Of a stretch of DNA of 64,000 nucleotides, positions 45,267-54,749 are shown one piece after another (position 1 is the stretch's first letter; each line of letters starts with the position of its first letter). The position numbers and the translations under genes were made by a program. The DNA is from an uncultured Aquimarina sp. (lineage in GTDB: Bacteria; Bacteroidota; Bacteroidia; Flavobacteriales; Flavobacteriaceae): contig CANLOW010000003.1 in the NCBI GenBank assembly GCA_947493035.1, positions 1 through 64,000 of the forward strand, written 5' to 3'. Under the pieces are notes generated by a model. That model worked only from the letters and a program-made list of their open reading frames with translations, had not been told where the DNA came from and did not search any database.

Positions 45267-45539
45267 ATGCTTAAAATGACAAAAAAAATATTTAGTCTCA
45301 AAAATATTTTACTTGGAGTCGGATTTATTATAATTGATTTATCGGTTTATGTCTTTTTAGGACTTTTACTAATGAATTACGATGACTTCTACGATGAAAG
45401 TAAAGGACCTTATTGGAGTTTAGAAAGTATGACAACTTTTCAAAAGCTAAATTACTTAGGAGTTTATGTTTGGCATATTGTAAATATTTTGATTATTGGA
45501 TATGTGATATATAGAGTAATAAAAGCATTGAGAAAATAA
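45267..45539 (+). CDS. small membrane protein (90 aa)
   Basis: Two helices (about 12-34 and 65-84), positive inside. ATG 45276 would be an alternative start (MTKKIFSLKN). No family recognised. Its cassette closes with GTGCTACAAC, whose partner GTTGTAGCAC is missing upstream; apparently fused to the preceding lipoprotein cassette. Confidence 0.65.
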   Translation: MLKMTKKIFSLKNILLGVGFIIIDLSVYVFLGLLLMNYDDFYDESKGPYWSLESMTTFQKLNYLGVYVWHIVNILIIGYVIYRVIKALRK

Positions 45540-45547
45540 CGTGCTAC

Positions 45548-45736
45548 AACACTATATATGCATCATGCGAAGTAATCTTTTTGAGCTAATGTATGGTTTC
45601 TTTTTGCTAAGCCGTGCATATAATTTTGATTAGTCGCTGGTTTGAATTAAGTTAGCGTCTAACAAAAATATATGCACTCGTGCTACACCAGAAATTCCCT
45701 GAATTTCCGCTCGCACGAATGCATATATTCACCGTT
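45548..45736 (+). repeat. attC-like site 41, subtype A
   Basis: Stem ATATATGCATCATGCG / CGCACGAATGCATATAT. Right arm GTTATAGGC. Confidence 0.9.
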
Positions 45737-45753
45737 ATAGGCAATCATAAAAT

Positions 45754-46425
45754 ATGACTTTAGAAGAGTTAAAAGAAATATTAATAAATGGGTCAGATGA
45801 AGCCAAGCACAAGGCAATATCTAATGCAAAAGTAGAATTACTTAATGCAGAAATTTTCCATCTCTTATTTGACCTTTTAAAAGACAATAATTCTAATAAT
45901 CGTTTTTTTGCGATATTTCATTTGATTGATAAGTTTTCTATTTCTCTTTCAAACATTAAAGGAGTTTTTATTGACGATATTTATCACTCATTATTTGACG
46001 AATTTGCACCTATTGCTGATAGAGCTACTTGGGCACTGAGCATTGTTGGAGATAAAGCACTTGATAAATTGATGGAGAAATATCACTCAGGAACAATTGA
46101 TACTAAAATCCGAATTACACATGCAATTGGCAGAGGAGATTTTAGTAAACGAACTAAAGATCGAGTTCAAATCTTATTGGCTGGACTTAAATCAGAAAAC
46201 CAAAATTTAAGATTTACAGCGATGTGCGAGATGATGTCCAATACACCGATCGGTCCGTGGAGTAAAAGTGAATGGAATTCAACTCAAGATAAGACTATAG
46301 ATTTTGAAGATATTTATGATACAATTTTGCCTTTAGCAAGAGATTTTTCAAAATCAGAAAATGAAAACTATAAAGGTTTTTCTAATAGATACATTAATTG
46401 GATAGAAAAAAGAAAAAGCCTATAA
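45754..46425 (+). CDS. HEAT-repeat-like protein
   Basis: 223 residues of paired helices (NAEIFHLLFDLLKDNNSNNR; PIADRATWALSIVGDKALDK; LKSENQNLRFTAMCEMMSN), spaced as HEAT/armadillo repeats. Cytoplasmic; partner unknown. The stop (TAA 46423-46425) overlaps the following AAC. Confidence 0.75.
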   Translation: MTLEELKEILINGSDEAKHKAISNAKVELLNAEIFHLLFDLLKDNNSNNRFFAIFHLIDKFSISLSNIKGVFIDDIYHSLFDEFAPIADRATWALSIVGDKALDKLMEKYHSGTIDTKIRITHAIGRGDFSKRTKDRVQILLAGLKSENQNLRFTAMCEMMSNTPIGPWSKSEWNSTQDKTIDFEDIYDTILPLARDFSKSENENYKGFSNRYINWIEKRKSL

Positions 46426-46611
46426 CTAAGGTATAAAAAACATAGGGAGGGTTAAGTGTCTTGAACAAAGACTATAGATTTTCTGCTAGGTCGCCAAATA
46501 TAAATTTGGCGTTTCAATCTTGAAGATAAAAGCAAAATATTATATTTGGCTTAGTGTCAAATCGAAATGCAGTGCCAATCACCTACCCTACGATTTCTTA
46601 TACTAACCGTT
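46424..46611 (+). repeat. attC-like site 42, subtype B
   Basis: Stem GTATAAAAAACATAGGGAGG / CTACCCTACGATTTCTTATAC. Right arm GTTAGCTGTA. Confidence 0.88.
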
Positions 46612-46629
46612 AGCTGTAATATAAACTGA

Positions 46630-48564
46630 ATGAATAAAAATATAAACTTACTAAGATTAGCTTGTCTAATTCAAGACAGAGATAATCAAGATTTTAAAAG
46701 AGTTGTTCTTTCAATTATATTCGAAATATTATATGAAAATAGTAATGAAGACCTTAAAGCAAATGAACTTTTTAGTGCAACAATTACTAAAAGTAAAGAA
46801 CCTATTGAAAGAGATTTTTTTGACGGACTTATAGCTAATTCACGTTCATTTATTTTGACTAATACAGACGATGAACCGTTAGTAAAACTTACTCCAGAAA
46901 AATTTATTGAAGTAGAAAAAAATATTTCAGAGTTTTCAATTGAGCCATCAATCGAAAGTTTTATAAACTCCAAAGGGTATGATATAGAATTAAAAGATGT
47001 CATCATAAAAATTCTATACCAGTCAATTTACGAAAATATCTATGCTTTCAATCCAACAAATATTGAAACTCTAGTACCTGATGTAATCAAAGAGAATTTT
47101 ACACAAAATCAATTAAATATATTTAATGAGTTTCTTGAATTTGATGACCCTCAAAAAAACAGACGATTATATAACCAATTCGTAAAAGCAATAGAGTTTG
47201 CAATTTTGACCTCTGGAAAAGGAGTAAAACAATTTTCTGATAAACTATATACAGACAAAAGTTATATTCTTGACACAAACATAATATTCAGAATGCTTGG
47301 TGTTGGAGGTGTTGAAAGAAAAGAGACTATTTTAAAGTTAATTAATTCTTGCATAAAACAAGGCGTTAAGTTTGAATATACTTTAAGAACCTTTCAAGAA
47401 CTCAATAATACATTAGAATCAAGTATTAATAAAATATCAAAGGCTGAACAAACAAAAAAAATTGAAATTATTCAGGAACTTGTAGCTGATGCACCACATT
47501 TTTTCAACGATGATTTTATAGTACAATACAGCAGACTGAAAAATTCTAAAATCGCAAATAGCCCCGAACAATATGGACTAGAAATGAAATCAAGATTCAA
47601 AAAACTATGTAAAGACCTTAATATAGAACAGGCTAATCATAGTATAAAACTAGAGCCATATGAAATTAATTTATATGCTAAAAAATTGATTTCTGAAAGA
47701 AAAAAAATAACATCATATCGATATTCTTCTAAACAAGCAGGAGTTGATTCGTATAACGTACTTTATGTAAATAAGAGACGTGGTAATAACAATTTTAATT
47801 ATTCAGAGGTTAAATCATTTTACTTAACAACTGATAGAGGCTTAAATAAAATTTTATCTGACGACACTAGTATTGCTATACCAGCAACAATATTACCTTC
47901 ACAATTATTCGCTATACATAACCCTTTATCTGACGAAAAAGATGATATTGATTACGAAAATTTTTTCAGTTTCATAAAGAGAAGAACGTCTGAATTTAAA
48001 CATAGAGGAAGAGATGTTTTTAGCTTTATTAATCAAGCTCAATTGCATTCAACTGACAAAGAAGAAATTAAAAATTTGATTGTAACTTTTACTGACGAAA
48101 GGTATAATCACTCAAAAGTAGAATCTGCAAAGGAAAATGTAATTATAAAATTCAAGGATTTTAGCAAAACATATTTTGACAACAGATTGAATGAAATTGA
48201 AAGTGTAGAAAAGAAGTATGATGAAATAGAACAAAAAGGAAAGTCTGATTTACAATTGATTTTACCAAAAACAAAGAAAATTACTAAGTCCATCGATATT
48301 GTAACTACAGTAATTATTATTCCTATTATCTCTATTGCTTTGGGTCTATTGACAGACTGGAAAGTTTCAGTTTTATCATTATTAATTCTTGAAGGAGTTA
48401 AGTTTGGGCTATCAAAAAAGGAAAATTACAATAAGCAAGTTTGGGAGTATTTATTTAAAAAACAAATGAAAAAAACATCGTACTACAAGCTAACTAATAA
48501 TGATGAATACATTAATTCAGGACTAAAAGAAATAGAAAATATTCAAGGAAATGTATGGAAATAA
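46630..48564 (+). CDS. PIN-domain protein with C-terminal membrane segment
   Basis: 644 residues. A helical N-terminal ~200 residues precedes a PIN nuclease domain starting SYILDTNIIFRMLG near 209-222 (first catalytic Asp in LDTN). The later acidic FYLTTDRGLNKIL near 397-409 is in the place of the C-terminal PIN Asp. A hydrophobic hairpin (about 556-590: TTVIIIPIISIALGLL) near the C-terminus suggests membrane attachment. PIN enzymes cleave RNA. No antitoxin accompanies it, unlike VapBC. Large size and membrane hairpin suggest a defence effector (inference). Confidence 0.78.
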   Translation: MNKNINLLRLACLIQDRDNQDFKRVVLSIIFEILYENSNEDLKANELFSATITKSKEPIERDFFDGLIANSRSFILTNTDDEPLVKLTPEKFIEVEKNISEFSIEPSIESFINSKGYDIELKDVIIKILYQSIYENIYAFNPTNIETLVPDVIKENFTQNQLNIFNEFLEFDDPQKNRRLYNQFVKAIEFAILTSGKGVKQFSDKLYTDKSYILDTNIIFRMLGVGGVERKETILKLINSCIKQGVKFEYTLRTFQELNNTLESSINKISKAEQTKKIEIIQELVADAPHFFNDDFIVQYSRLKNSKIANSPEQYGLEMKSRFKKLCKDLNIEQANHSIKLEPYEINLYAKKLISERKKITSYRYSSKQAGVDSYNVLYVNKRRGNNNFNYSEVKSFYLTTDRGLNKILSDDTSIAIPATILPSQLFAIHNPLSDEKDDIDYENFFSFIKRRTSEFKHRGRDVFSFINQAQLHSTDKEEIKNLIVTFTDERYNHSKVESAKENVIIKFKDFSKTYFDNRLNEIESVEKKYDEIEQKGKSDLQLILPKTKKITKSIDIVTTVIIIPIISIALGLLTDWKVSVLSLLILEGVKFGLSKKENYNKQVWEYLFKKQMKKTSYYKLTNNDEYINSGLKEIENIQGNVWK

Positions 48565-48575
48565 ATACTACAGCT

Positions 48576-48762
48576 AACAAGGGCTATAATTAATACGGGT
48601 TTTAGTGCTTAACCCAAAGTTTATAACTTAAAACGAAGTCCGCCAAATCTTTTTGATTTGGCTTTATAAAGAAAAAGATAAAACAAAATAAAAAGTTTTG
48701 GCTCAGTGCTTAATCGAAAGTTCACTACTTTTAATTCCCGTACTAACCATAGCCTAGACGTT
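48576..48762 (+). repeat. attC-like site 43, subtype F
   Basis: Stem GGCTATAATTAATACGGG / CCCGTACTAACCATAGCC. Right arm GTTAGCCATT. Confidence 0.9.
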
Positions 48763-48784
48763 AGCCATTATTAAAAAAGACTAA

Positions 48785-49279
48785 ATGAGACAGATATTAG
48801 TATTCACAATTTTGACATTATTGAGCATAAAGTCATTCGGACAAGGTTGTGGTCTCGTAAGTGGAACGAAAGACAAGAAAACAGGAATAGAGACAAAAGG
48901 TGGAGTGGTGAATTCGAAGGACTTTTACAGTCTACTTATTCAGAAAAAGCTTGACCATAACGACTCCCTTAATTATAGATTGTTTTTAAACGCGGCATCA
49001 AGAATTATGCTTTCTGATAGTTTAATTAACTCAAAAGGAACTTTTGAACTTTACTTGACAAATGGCGACAAAATTGTGATCGAAAATGCTAAATGTGAAA
49101 ACGACCCTCTTGGATTTGGGGCATCAATTGGATTTACTGTTATGACGACCGAAGAAACTTTGGTGCAGATAATTGAAAGTCCAATTCAGAAAATTAAGGT
49201 CTTTGATATTTTAGAGACTGAATTCGCATCACGAAAACAGAAACAACAGCAAAAAATTATGACCTGTTTGATAAATTAA
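48785..49279 (+). CDS. secreted hypothetical protein (164 aa)
   Basis: Signal peptide 1-19 (ends KSFGQ), then GCGLVSGTKDKKTGIET with a Cys near the mature N-terminus. Beta-rich (GTFELYLTNGDKIVIEN). No family recognised. Arms GTTAGCCATT / AATGGCTAAC. Confidence 0.68.
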   Translation: MRQILVFTILTLLSIKSFGQGCGLVSGTKDKKTGIETKGGVVNSKDFYSLLIQKKLDHNDSLNYRLFLNAASRIMLSDSLINSKGTFELYLTNGDKIVIENAKCENDPLGFGASIGFTVMTTEETLVQIIESPIQKIKVFDILETEFASRKQKQQQKIMTCLIN

Positions 49280-49297
49280 AAATAAAAAACAATGGCT

Positions 49298-49483
49298 AAC
49301 ACTATATATAGCAAATAGGGCGTTTTAAGTTGGTACGAAAAGGCTGTGTTTGTTTGCTATGTCGCCAAATCTTTTGATTTGGCTTTATAATGAAAAAGAT
49401 AAATCAAAATGCAAAAGTTTGGCTTAGTGATTAATCGAAAATAATCGCTTGCCCTATGCCCTAAATACCATATATTTAACGTT
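49298..49483 (+). repeat. attC-like site 44, subtype C
   Basis: Stem ATATATAGCAAATAGGGC / GCCCTAAATACCATATAT. Right arm GTTGTAAAAT. Confidence 0.9.
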
Positions 49484-49503
49484 GTAAAATATTTGAGCAT
49501 TAG

Positions 49504-50298
49504 ATGGAAAAACTAAGTTACAGTGATAATGAATTTACAGCCAATCTAATCAAAACAAATATGAGAATCCTCAAAGATTTTGATAAACGAGATGGGTATA
49601 AGTTTGGAGAAAACAACTATCACCTACTAAATGAGTTTGAAAGATATATTTCTGATATAAGTAAAATTAATTCAGAATTAAGAGGAGTTTTTGAGCAAAT
49701 ACAACATATAAAAATTTATTTGAGACGCTTCCCTTTAAGAAAATTCTACTACGAGAATGAGATTAGTGAGACCACATACTTCAAATATCATACAGAAGCT
49801 TTACTACATAAAGTTCATACTATATCTGAAATAATGAAATTAATGGTAAATAAAGTTTACTATTTAAGGATCCCTCCAAAAGATTGTAATTGGAAAAATT
49901 TAAATAAGAAACTTGATCACAAAACACCATGTCTTCAGGTAATAGAGAACTATTTCAATGTATTCAAAAATTTAATAGATCATAGACATCTTAATACCCA
50001 TCGTGGAATTTATCTTGATAAAAAAATAGAGGATTTTGAAAAGTATTATGGTCATAATTTTTATGTTATGACGAGTGAAGTAGCTCGTGATTTATTTGAT
50101 GATTTACCACCCAAAGTTCTCATTGATTTTGAGTTAAAAAACATTAAAAAAGATAGACTTAATATTGTAGACCAAACTATTAGAATTACAAATAATCAGC
50201 TTAAACTTTTTTTAGAATCTCTTAACCCTGAATTTGAGAATAGAAAAAACATTTTACAACACTATATAGGTTCATGCTGTTTAGTTGTTTTGAACTAA
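49504..50298 (+). CDS. Cthe_2314-like HEPN-domain protein
   Basis: 264 residues, helical. FNVFKNLIDHRHLNTHRG near 150-167 carries R-x4-H in the style of the Cthe_2314 HEPN family, and the preceding helices (EALLHKVHTISEIMKLMVNKVY shown as HKVHTISEIMKLMVNKVY) fit the bundle. Possible RNase. The normal end is near NRKN; the last ~15 residues (LQHYIGSCCLVVLN) and the stop come from the attC-like site. Confidence 0.72.
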   Translation: MEKLSYSDNEFTANLIKTNMRILKDFDKRDGYKFGENNYHLLNEFERYISDISKINSELRGVFEQIQHIKIYLRRFPLRKFYYENEISETTYFKYHTEALLHKVHTISEIMKLMVNKVYYLRIPPKDCNWKNLNKKLDHKTPCLQVIENYFNVFKNLIDHRHLNTHRGIYLDKKIEDFEKYYGHNFYVMTSEVARDLFDDLPPKVLIDFELKNIKKDRLNIVDQTIRITNNQLKLFLESLNPEFENRKNILQHYIGSCCLVVLN

Positions 50299-50444
50299 TG
50301 CTTGGTTTCTTTTTGGCTTTCCACGTATATCATTTTGATTTACCGCTTTTTGAGTTATTTTAGCGCTAAACAAAAAGATATACGCTCGTGCTCCACCAGA
50401 AATTCTTTGAATTTCCGCGGCGCACGACCTATATATTCACCGTT
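50258..50444 (+). repeat. attC-like site 45, subtype A (variant 3-like)
   Basis: Middle with TGTTTAGTTGTTTTGAAC ... GCTAAACAAAAAG as in sites 22 and 27, but outer stem CTATATAGGTTCATGC / GCGCACGACCTATATA. Encodes the end of the upstream HEPN gene. Right arm GTTGGCATTA. Confidence 0.88.
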
Positions 50445-50453
50445 GGCATTAAT

Positions 50454-51302
50454 ATGAAAAACGCAATTACCATTTTACTATTGATTTTGACCAATTACAT
50501 TTTTGGACAACAAATTCAGTATGTTAATGCTGATAATGGATTAATTGTAAGAGAAAAACCCAATACAGGTTCTGAAAGAATTGGAAAACTGGAATATGGA
50601 ACAAGAGTTGACATTTTAAAAGAAACCGAAATCGAATTAACAATCAAGGACGGAAATGAAAATATAAGCGGAAAATGGGTTGAAATTCAAGAAATCGATG
50701 GTAATCATAAAGGTTATGTTTTTAATGGTTTTTTGACATCAAATCGATTGAGTAAAAGAATCGAAATCAAATTTCAAGATTTTTCCTTACTAATGGAATT
50801 AGAGGTTTGGGACGAAAATGGAGAACTTAAAAAAACTCAAAATGATACTGCAAAGATTTATTTAGAACTTGGAGAAACCCCAGAAGGAAAAAAAATAAAA
50901 ATCAAGCAATCAAAATTTAAAAAAAATGAGATTTTCCAACGCCACGAAAATAGTGTAACTATAATGAACGAAGGCCCACATTGTGACTTAACAGAATGGA
51001 AACACTATTATTCAGATTGGAATAAATTGAATTTTGATGTGAAAGAAAACACATTTGTTTCGGATTCATATAAACATGAAGATTGGGAAAAGTTCATAGA
51101 AGTAGACATAAATGAATTAAAAAAAGCTGTAGAAAAAGAATGTGGTGGATATTGGCCTAAACATATAAAAGATATAAAAAACGTTAATGAATATCCAAGT
51201 GGAGTTTCAATGAGTAGGATTTTTTTAAAAATATTATTGACTGACAAAAATGATTCAGTCATTGAAAAAATTATCGAGTTTGAAATTCCAATGGGCTGTT
51301 AA
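50454..51302 (+). CDS. secreted SH3b-domain protein
   Basis: Start ATG 50454. Signal peptide 1-18 (ends IFGQQ). Residues ~20-85 form a bacterial SH3 domain (VNADNGLIVREKPNTGSERIG, shown as NGLIVREKPNTGSERIG; then GKWVEIQEIDGNHKGYVFNGFL). SH3b domains bind peptidoglycan or protein peptides. The rest is unrecognised, beta-rich. Periplasmic. Confidence 0.82.
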   Translation: MKNAITILLLILTNYIFGQQIQYVNADNGLIVREKPNTGSERIGKLEYGTRVDILKETEIELTIKDGNENISGKWVEIQEIDGNHKGYVFNGFLTSNRLSKRIEIKFQDFSLLMELEVWDENGELKKTQNDTAKIYLELGETPEGKKIKIKQSKFKKNEIFQRHENSVTIMNEGPHCDLTEWKHYYSDWNKLNFDVKENTFVSDSYKHEDWEKFIEVDINELKKAVEKECGGYWPKHIKDIKNVNEYPSGVSMSRIFLKILLTDKNDSVIEKIIEFEIPMGC

Positions 51303-51315
51303 AAATACTAATGCC

Positions 51316-51503
51316 AACAATGGCTATAATTAATACGGGTTTCGGTGTTTAATCCAAAGTTTAGTGTATTTTTATAATGTCATCAAATCATTTTGATTTG
51401 ACTTTTGAATAAGAAAAATAAAGCAAACAAAATGCTTCGCCTTAGTGCTTAATCGGAAAGCCTCCGCTTCCCTATTTCCGTACTAATCATAGCCGAAGCC
51501 GTT
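51316..51503 (+). repeat. attC-like site 46, subtype F
   Basis: Stem GGCTATAATTAATACGGG / CCGTACTAATCATAGCC. Right arm GTTGTACAGC. Confidence 0.9.
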
Positions 51504-51511
51504 GTACAGCA

Positions 51512-52111
51512 TTACAAAAAAACATCGAAATTTATTTCAAGGAATGATTTATACCTACTGAGTTCCTCTTTAATATTTGCATTTTTTTCAACATCGTGAA
51601 ATTGTAAGGATTTAATTAGTTTCAACCCTAAATATCTGTTCATACCATGAAATCCTGACAGAACACTTTCATCAACACTTAATTGATTGAAAAATTCATT
51701 CGGCATTGTAAACGCTTCTTTAGGAGCATTCCAACTAGTAGTAAGAATATAACTCTTCCCTTTTAATAATCCGTCTGTTCCATAATTGATTTTTGGGTTA
51801 TCAAAACTTCTACCATCACTATTCCAAAGCCCGTTATTATAACCTGCTGTTAACACTTCATCTAAATATTTTTTGAACTTAAAAGGTATTGAAAACCACC
51901 AAATTGGAGTGTGATAAATAATAATATCAGCCCATATAAATTTTTGAACTTCTTTATCTACTTCATAATCATTATTTATTTCAGTAATTCTAACTGTGTA
52001 ACCTTTCTTATCTTTAAAAAACAATGCACTTATTGTAGATAAAGATTCATTAAACTCTCCTTTTGAAACAGCAAAAGCGTGCCAACCATTTATTATTAAA
52101 ATATTTTTCAT
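51512..52111 (-). CDS. MdaB-like NAD(P)H:quinone oxidoreductase
   Basis: Flavodoxin-like fold, 199 residues. ADIIIYHTPIWWFSIPFKFK near 61-80 is the signature of the modulator-of-drug-activity-B/NQO-like family, then TSWNAPKEAF near 129-138. Uses FAD/NAD(P)H to reduce quinones and nitro compounds. Transcribed divergently from the LysR regulator across a 93-base gap, both inside one cassette; probably its regulated target. Confidence 0.9.
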   Translation of the reverse strand: MKNILIINGWHAFAVSKGEFNESLSTISALFFKDKKGYTVRITEINNDYEVDKEVQKFIWADIIIYHTPIWWFSIPFKFKKYLDEVLTAGYNNGLWNSDGRSFDNPKINYGTDGLLKGKSYILTTSWNAPKEAFTMPNEFFNQLSVDESVLSGFHGMNRYLGLKLIKSLQFHDVEKNANIKEELSRYKSFLEINFDVFL

Positions 52112-52177
52112 TTTATTTACTTTTTAGATTCTTCAAATATATTAGCAACAAATTCATTATCAAAATAATAGAAATCA

Positions 52178-52185
52178 TACCTTTG
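52178..52185 (+). promoter_or_regulatory. Bacteroidota -7 box for the LysR gene
   Basis: TACCTTTG fits the TAnnTTTG consensus of the Bacteroidota primary sigma factor and lies 20 bases before the LysR start. No convincing -33 TTTG is seen. The divergent gap probably also holds the LysR operator (AT-rich dyads). Confidence 0.45.
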
Positions 52186-52204
52186 TATCATAAAAATAAT
52201 AGAA

Positions 52205-53140
52205 ATGGTGAATTTAGAATGGTATAGAACTTTTAAAGCTGTTTATGAGGAAGGAAATCTAACAAAAGCTTCTAAAAAACTCTTTTCTTCACAACCAGGA
52301 GTCAGCTTACATATTAACTCTTTAGAATCATATGTAGGGTATAAACTTTTTGAAAGAACATCAAGAAATATGATTCCGACAGAGAGAGCTATAATATTAT
52401 ATGATTTCATTTTAGACTCATTACAAAAATTAGAAAAATCAGAACGTCATTTTAAGAAAACTGGATTAGGAAATAGGCAAACGATTAGTATAGGAATGTG
52501 TTCTGAAATTTTCGAAACTTTTTTTGAACCAAATATGAATCGTTTTAATTTTGATATTATAGCACATTTTGGAGAATATCCACAAATGCTAAAAGAATTA
52601 GATGAGGGTCTTTTAGACTTAGTTATTACTCCAAAAAAGAATAATAATAAAAACATTAATTACACTTCTTTTTTTAATCAGAAAATATGGCTTGTCGCTA
52701 ACAATAAATTAGAAACTGAAAAAATTGAACAGGCAATTAAAAATAACAATTTAGACGTATTAGAAAATGAATTTAAAAATCAAATTTGGTATAGCTCTTC
52801 AAACGTAACTGGATTTATAAAACAATTTTGGCTTTTAAATTTCAATAAAAAACAATACAATAAGCCTAATTATATTGTTCCTAATATGAATTCAATTATT
52901 AGGTGCATAAAAAAAAGTAAAGGGATTGCTTTAATTCCTAGTTTTTTGTGTCAACAAGAATTAGATAATAAAAACATTAAGCTAATATGGAAAGGGAATA
53001 ATGAGTTGAGAGACACCTTTTATTTTGCTAAGAAAAATAACTTAAGAATTAAAAGTGAAATATCTAAAATAGAAAAGATAATAATCTTTGAAACTTCAGA
53101 ATATCTTGAAAAAGAAAACGCTGTACAACAATGGCTATAA
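52205..53140 (+). CDS. LysR-family transcriptional regulator
   Basis: 311 residues, standard LTTR: N-terminal HTH (LEWYRTFKAVYEEGNLTKAS then KLFSSQPGVSLHINSLESYVG), effector-binding domain from ~90. Likely activates the divergent mdaB-like gene, in the manner of redox- or drug-responsive LysR/quinone-reductase pairs. The last codons and TAA (53138-53140) are supplied by the attC-like site. Confidence 0.92.
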   Translation: MVNLEWYRTFKAVYEEGNLTKASKKLFSSQPGVSLHINSLESYVGYKLFERTSRNMIPTERAIILYDFILDSLQKLEKSERHFKKTGLGNRQTISIGMCSEIFETFFEPNMNRFNFDIIAHFGEYPQMLKELDEGLLDLVITPKKNNNKNINYTSFFNQKIWLVANNKLETEKIEQAIKNNNLDVLENEFKNQIWYSSSNVTGFIKQFWLLNFNKKQYNKPNYIVPNMNSIIRCIKKSKGIALIPSFLCQQELDNKNIKLIWKGNNELRDTFYFAKKNNLRIKSEISKIEKIIIFETSEYLEKENAVQQWL

Positions 53141-53304
53141 GTAATGCGGGCGAAGTTGCAAACTTGAAGTTTTGTGCATTGTATTCCGCTCGCAATTTGT
53201 ATATTTATTGAAGAAATTAAAAAATATAAAAAAGACTCGCTATGGTCAGTGCTAAACCGAAAGTTTCGGCTTTGAAAACCCGCACTACTCATAGCCTAAT
53301 CGTT
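53127..53304 (+). repeat. attC-like site 47, subtype F/G mosaic
   Basis: Stem GGCTATAAGTAATGCGGGCG / CCCGCACTACTCATAGCC: base changes on both sides relative to subtype F keep pairing. The middle is different and shorter. Right arm GTTGTGTGG. Confidence 0.87.
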
Positions 53305-53332
53305 GTGTGGCATTTGAGAAAACCGAAATGAA

Positions 53333-54733
53333 ATGAACGAAACAAGACGAGAATATCTCAAACGAATAAATAACGTCTTGAATTTCATTGAAAATAATCT
53401 TGACACTAACCTATCACTCGAATTTTTATCTAAGAAAGCCCATTATTCAGCTTACCATTTTCATAGAGTATTTTCGACTATCGTAAACGAAAGGCTAAAT
53501 GAATACATTAATAGAAAGAGGATTGAACGCATTGCCTCAATTTTATTGGTTAAACCAAATCTTTCTTTAAAAGACTTAGCCTACAAATACGGTTTTAATA
53601 GTGATAATTCTTTTTCAAGAGCATTTAAGAAATACTACGGCATTAGTCCATCGAAATTTAAATCTGAGGGAAAAGAATTACTTAGCAAGATTGGTGTAGA
53701 ATCTTTTTCATCAGAAAAATACATTTGTTCCATTGATAATATTAAACAATGGACTAAAATGAACGCACAAATAACGATAAAAGAACTTCCAGAATTAAAA
53801 CTTGCTAGTATATCGAATATTGGACACTTTGAAGAAGCAGGTAGTATGTTTCAAAAATTGATGGAATGGGGACACCAAAAAAGAATATTAGATACTTCAA
53901 ATTTTAAAGCAATAACAATTTATCACGACAACCCTAATATTACCCAAACTTCAAAAGTGAGATTTAGCACTTGTGTAACAATTTCTGAAAGTATAAATAC
54001 AAACGGAGTAATTAAACAACATAATCTAAAGAAAGGTATTTATGGCATTGGGCATTTTGAAATTAAAGCAGAAGAAATTTCAAAAGCATGGAAAAGTATG
54101 TGTATTTGGGTAATTGAAAATGGTTATGAATTTAGAGATGGAGATTATTTTGAATTGTATCATAATGACCATAATATCCACCCTGAACAAAAATTCATAA
54201 TGGACATTTGTATTCCACTCGAAAAAATAGAGAATATTAAGCTTGGAGAAATCAAGAATGTAAATCTGTCGAAAAACAACTCTCAAAACCAAGAATGCGA
54301 AAACAACTTAGATTATCATCAATTGATAAACTATATGAAAGAATTGAGACTCTTTTTTCAAAAAGAGTATGACACAATTTTTAAACTCGGAAAGGTTTAT
54401 CAAGGCGATCCTAATTTCTCTTACTTTTCTCTAACGACAGATGAACTAAAAAAGCAAAAACTTAAATTCGTTATCATCTTAAATCATAAAGAGGTGTGTT
54501 TTTCGATTTGCTTATCGGGTCAAAACAAAAGCATTCGAAAAAAGTATTGGAAGATTTTTAAGGGTAGCGATTGGAACAAATACCATTTAGCAGAATCAAT
54601 TGATGATAGCTTATCGATTATAGACCAAACAATAGTTGAAGAACCAAATTTTAATGCCAAAGGAAATTTAACCGAAAAGATTGAAAAGGAATCAATGAAG
54701 TTCATTAAAGAACTAAAAGATATACTTGATTAA
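53333..54733 (+). CDS. AraC-GyrI-like regulator with extra C-terminal domain
   Basis: 466 residues. HTH at the N-terminus (LEFLSKKAHYSAYHFHRVFS near 25-44; LKDLAYKYGFNSDNSFSRAF near 78-97), then a GyrI-like effector domain (~145-300: PELKLASISNIGHFEEAG; FMDICIPLEK). A third ~140-residue domain (MKELRLFFQKEYD ... FSICLSGQNKSIRKKYW) is a DUF3788/DUF5655-like module I cannot name. Likely a drug-responsive activator. Arms GTTGTGTGG / CCACACAAC. Confidence 0.85.
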   Translation: MNETRREYLKRINNVLNFIENNLDTNLSLEFLSKKAHYSAYHFHRVFSTIVNERLNEYINRKRIERIASILLVKPNLSLKDLAYKYGFNSDNSFSRAFKKYYGISPSKFKSEGKELLSKIGVESFSSEKYICSIDNIKQWTKMNAQITIKELPELKLASISNIGHFEEAGSMFQKLMEWGHQKRILDTSNFKAITIYHDNPNITQTSKVRFSTCVTISESINTNGVIKQHNLKKGIYGIGHFEIKAEEISKAWKSMCIWVIENGYEFRDGDYFELYHNDHNIHPEQKFIMDICIPLEKIENIKLGEIKNVNLSKNNSQNQECENNLDYHQLINYMKELRLFFQKEYDTIFKLGKVYQGDPNFSYFSLTTDELKKQKLKFVIILNHKEVCFSICLSGQNKSIRKKYWKIFKGSDWNKYHLAESIDDSLSIIDQTIVEEPNFNAKGNLTEKIEKESMKFIKELKDILD

Positions 54734-54749
54734 TAAAAAACGACCACAC

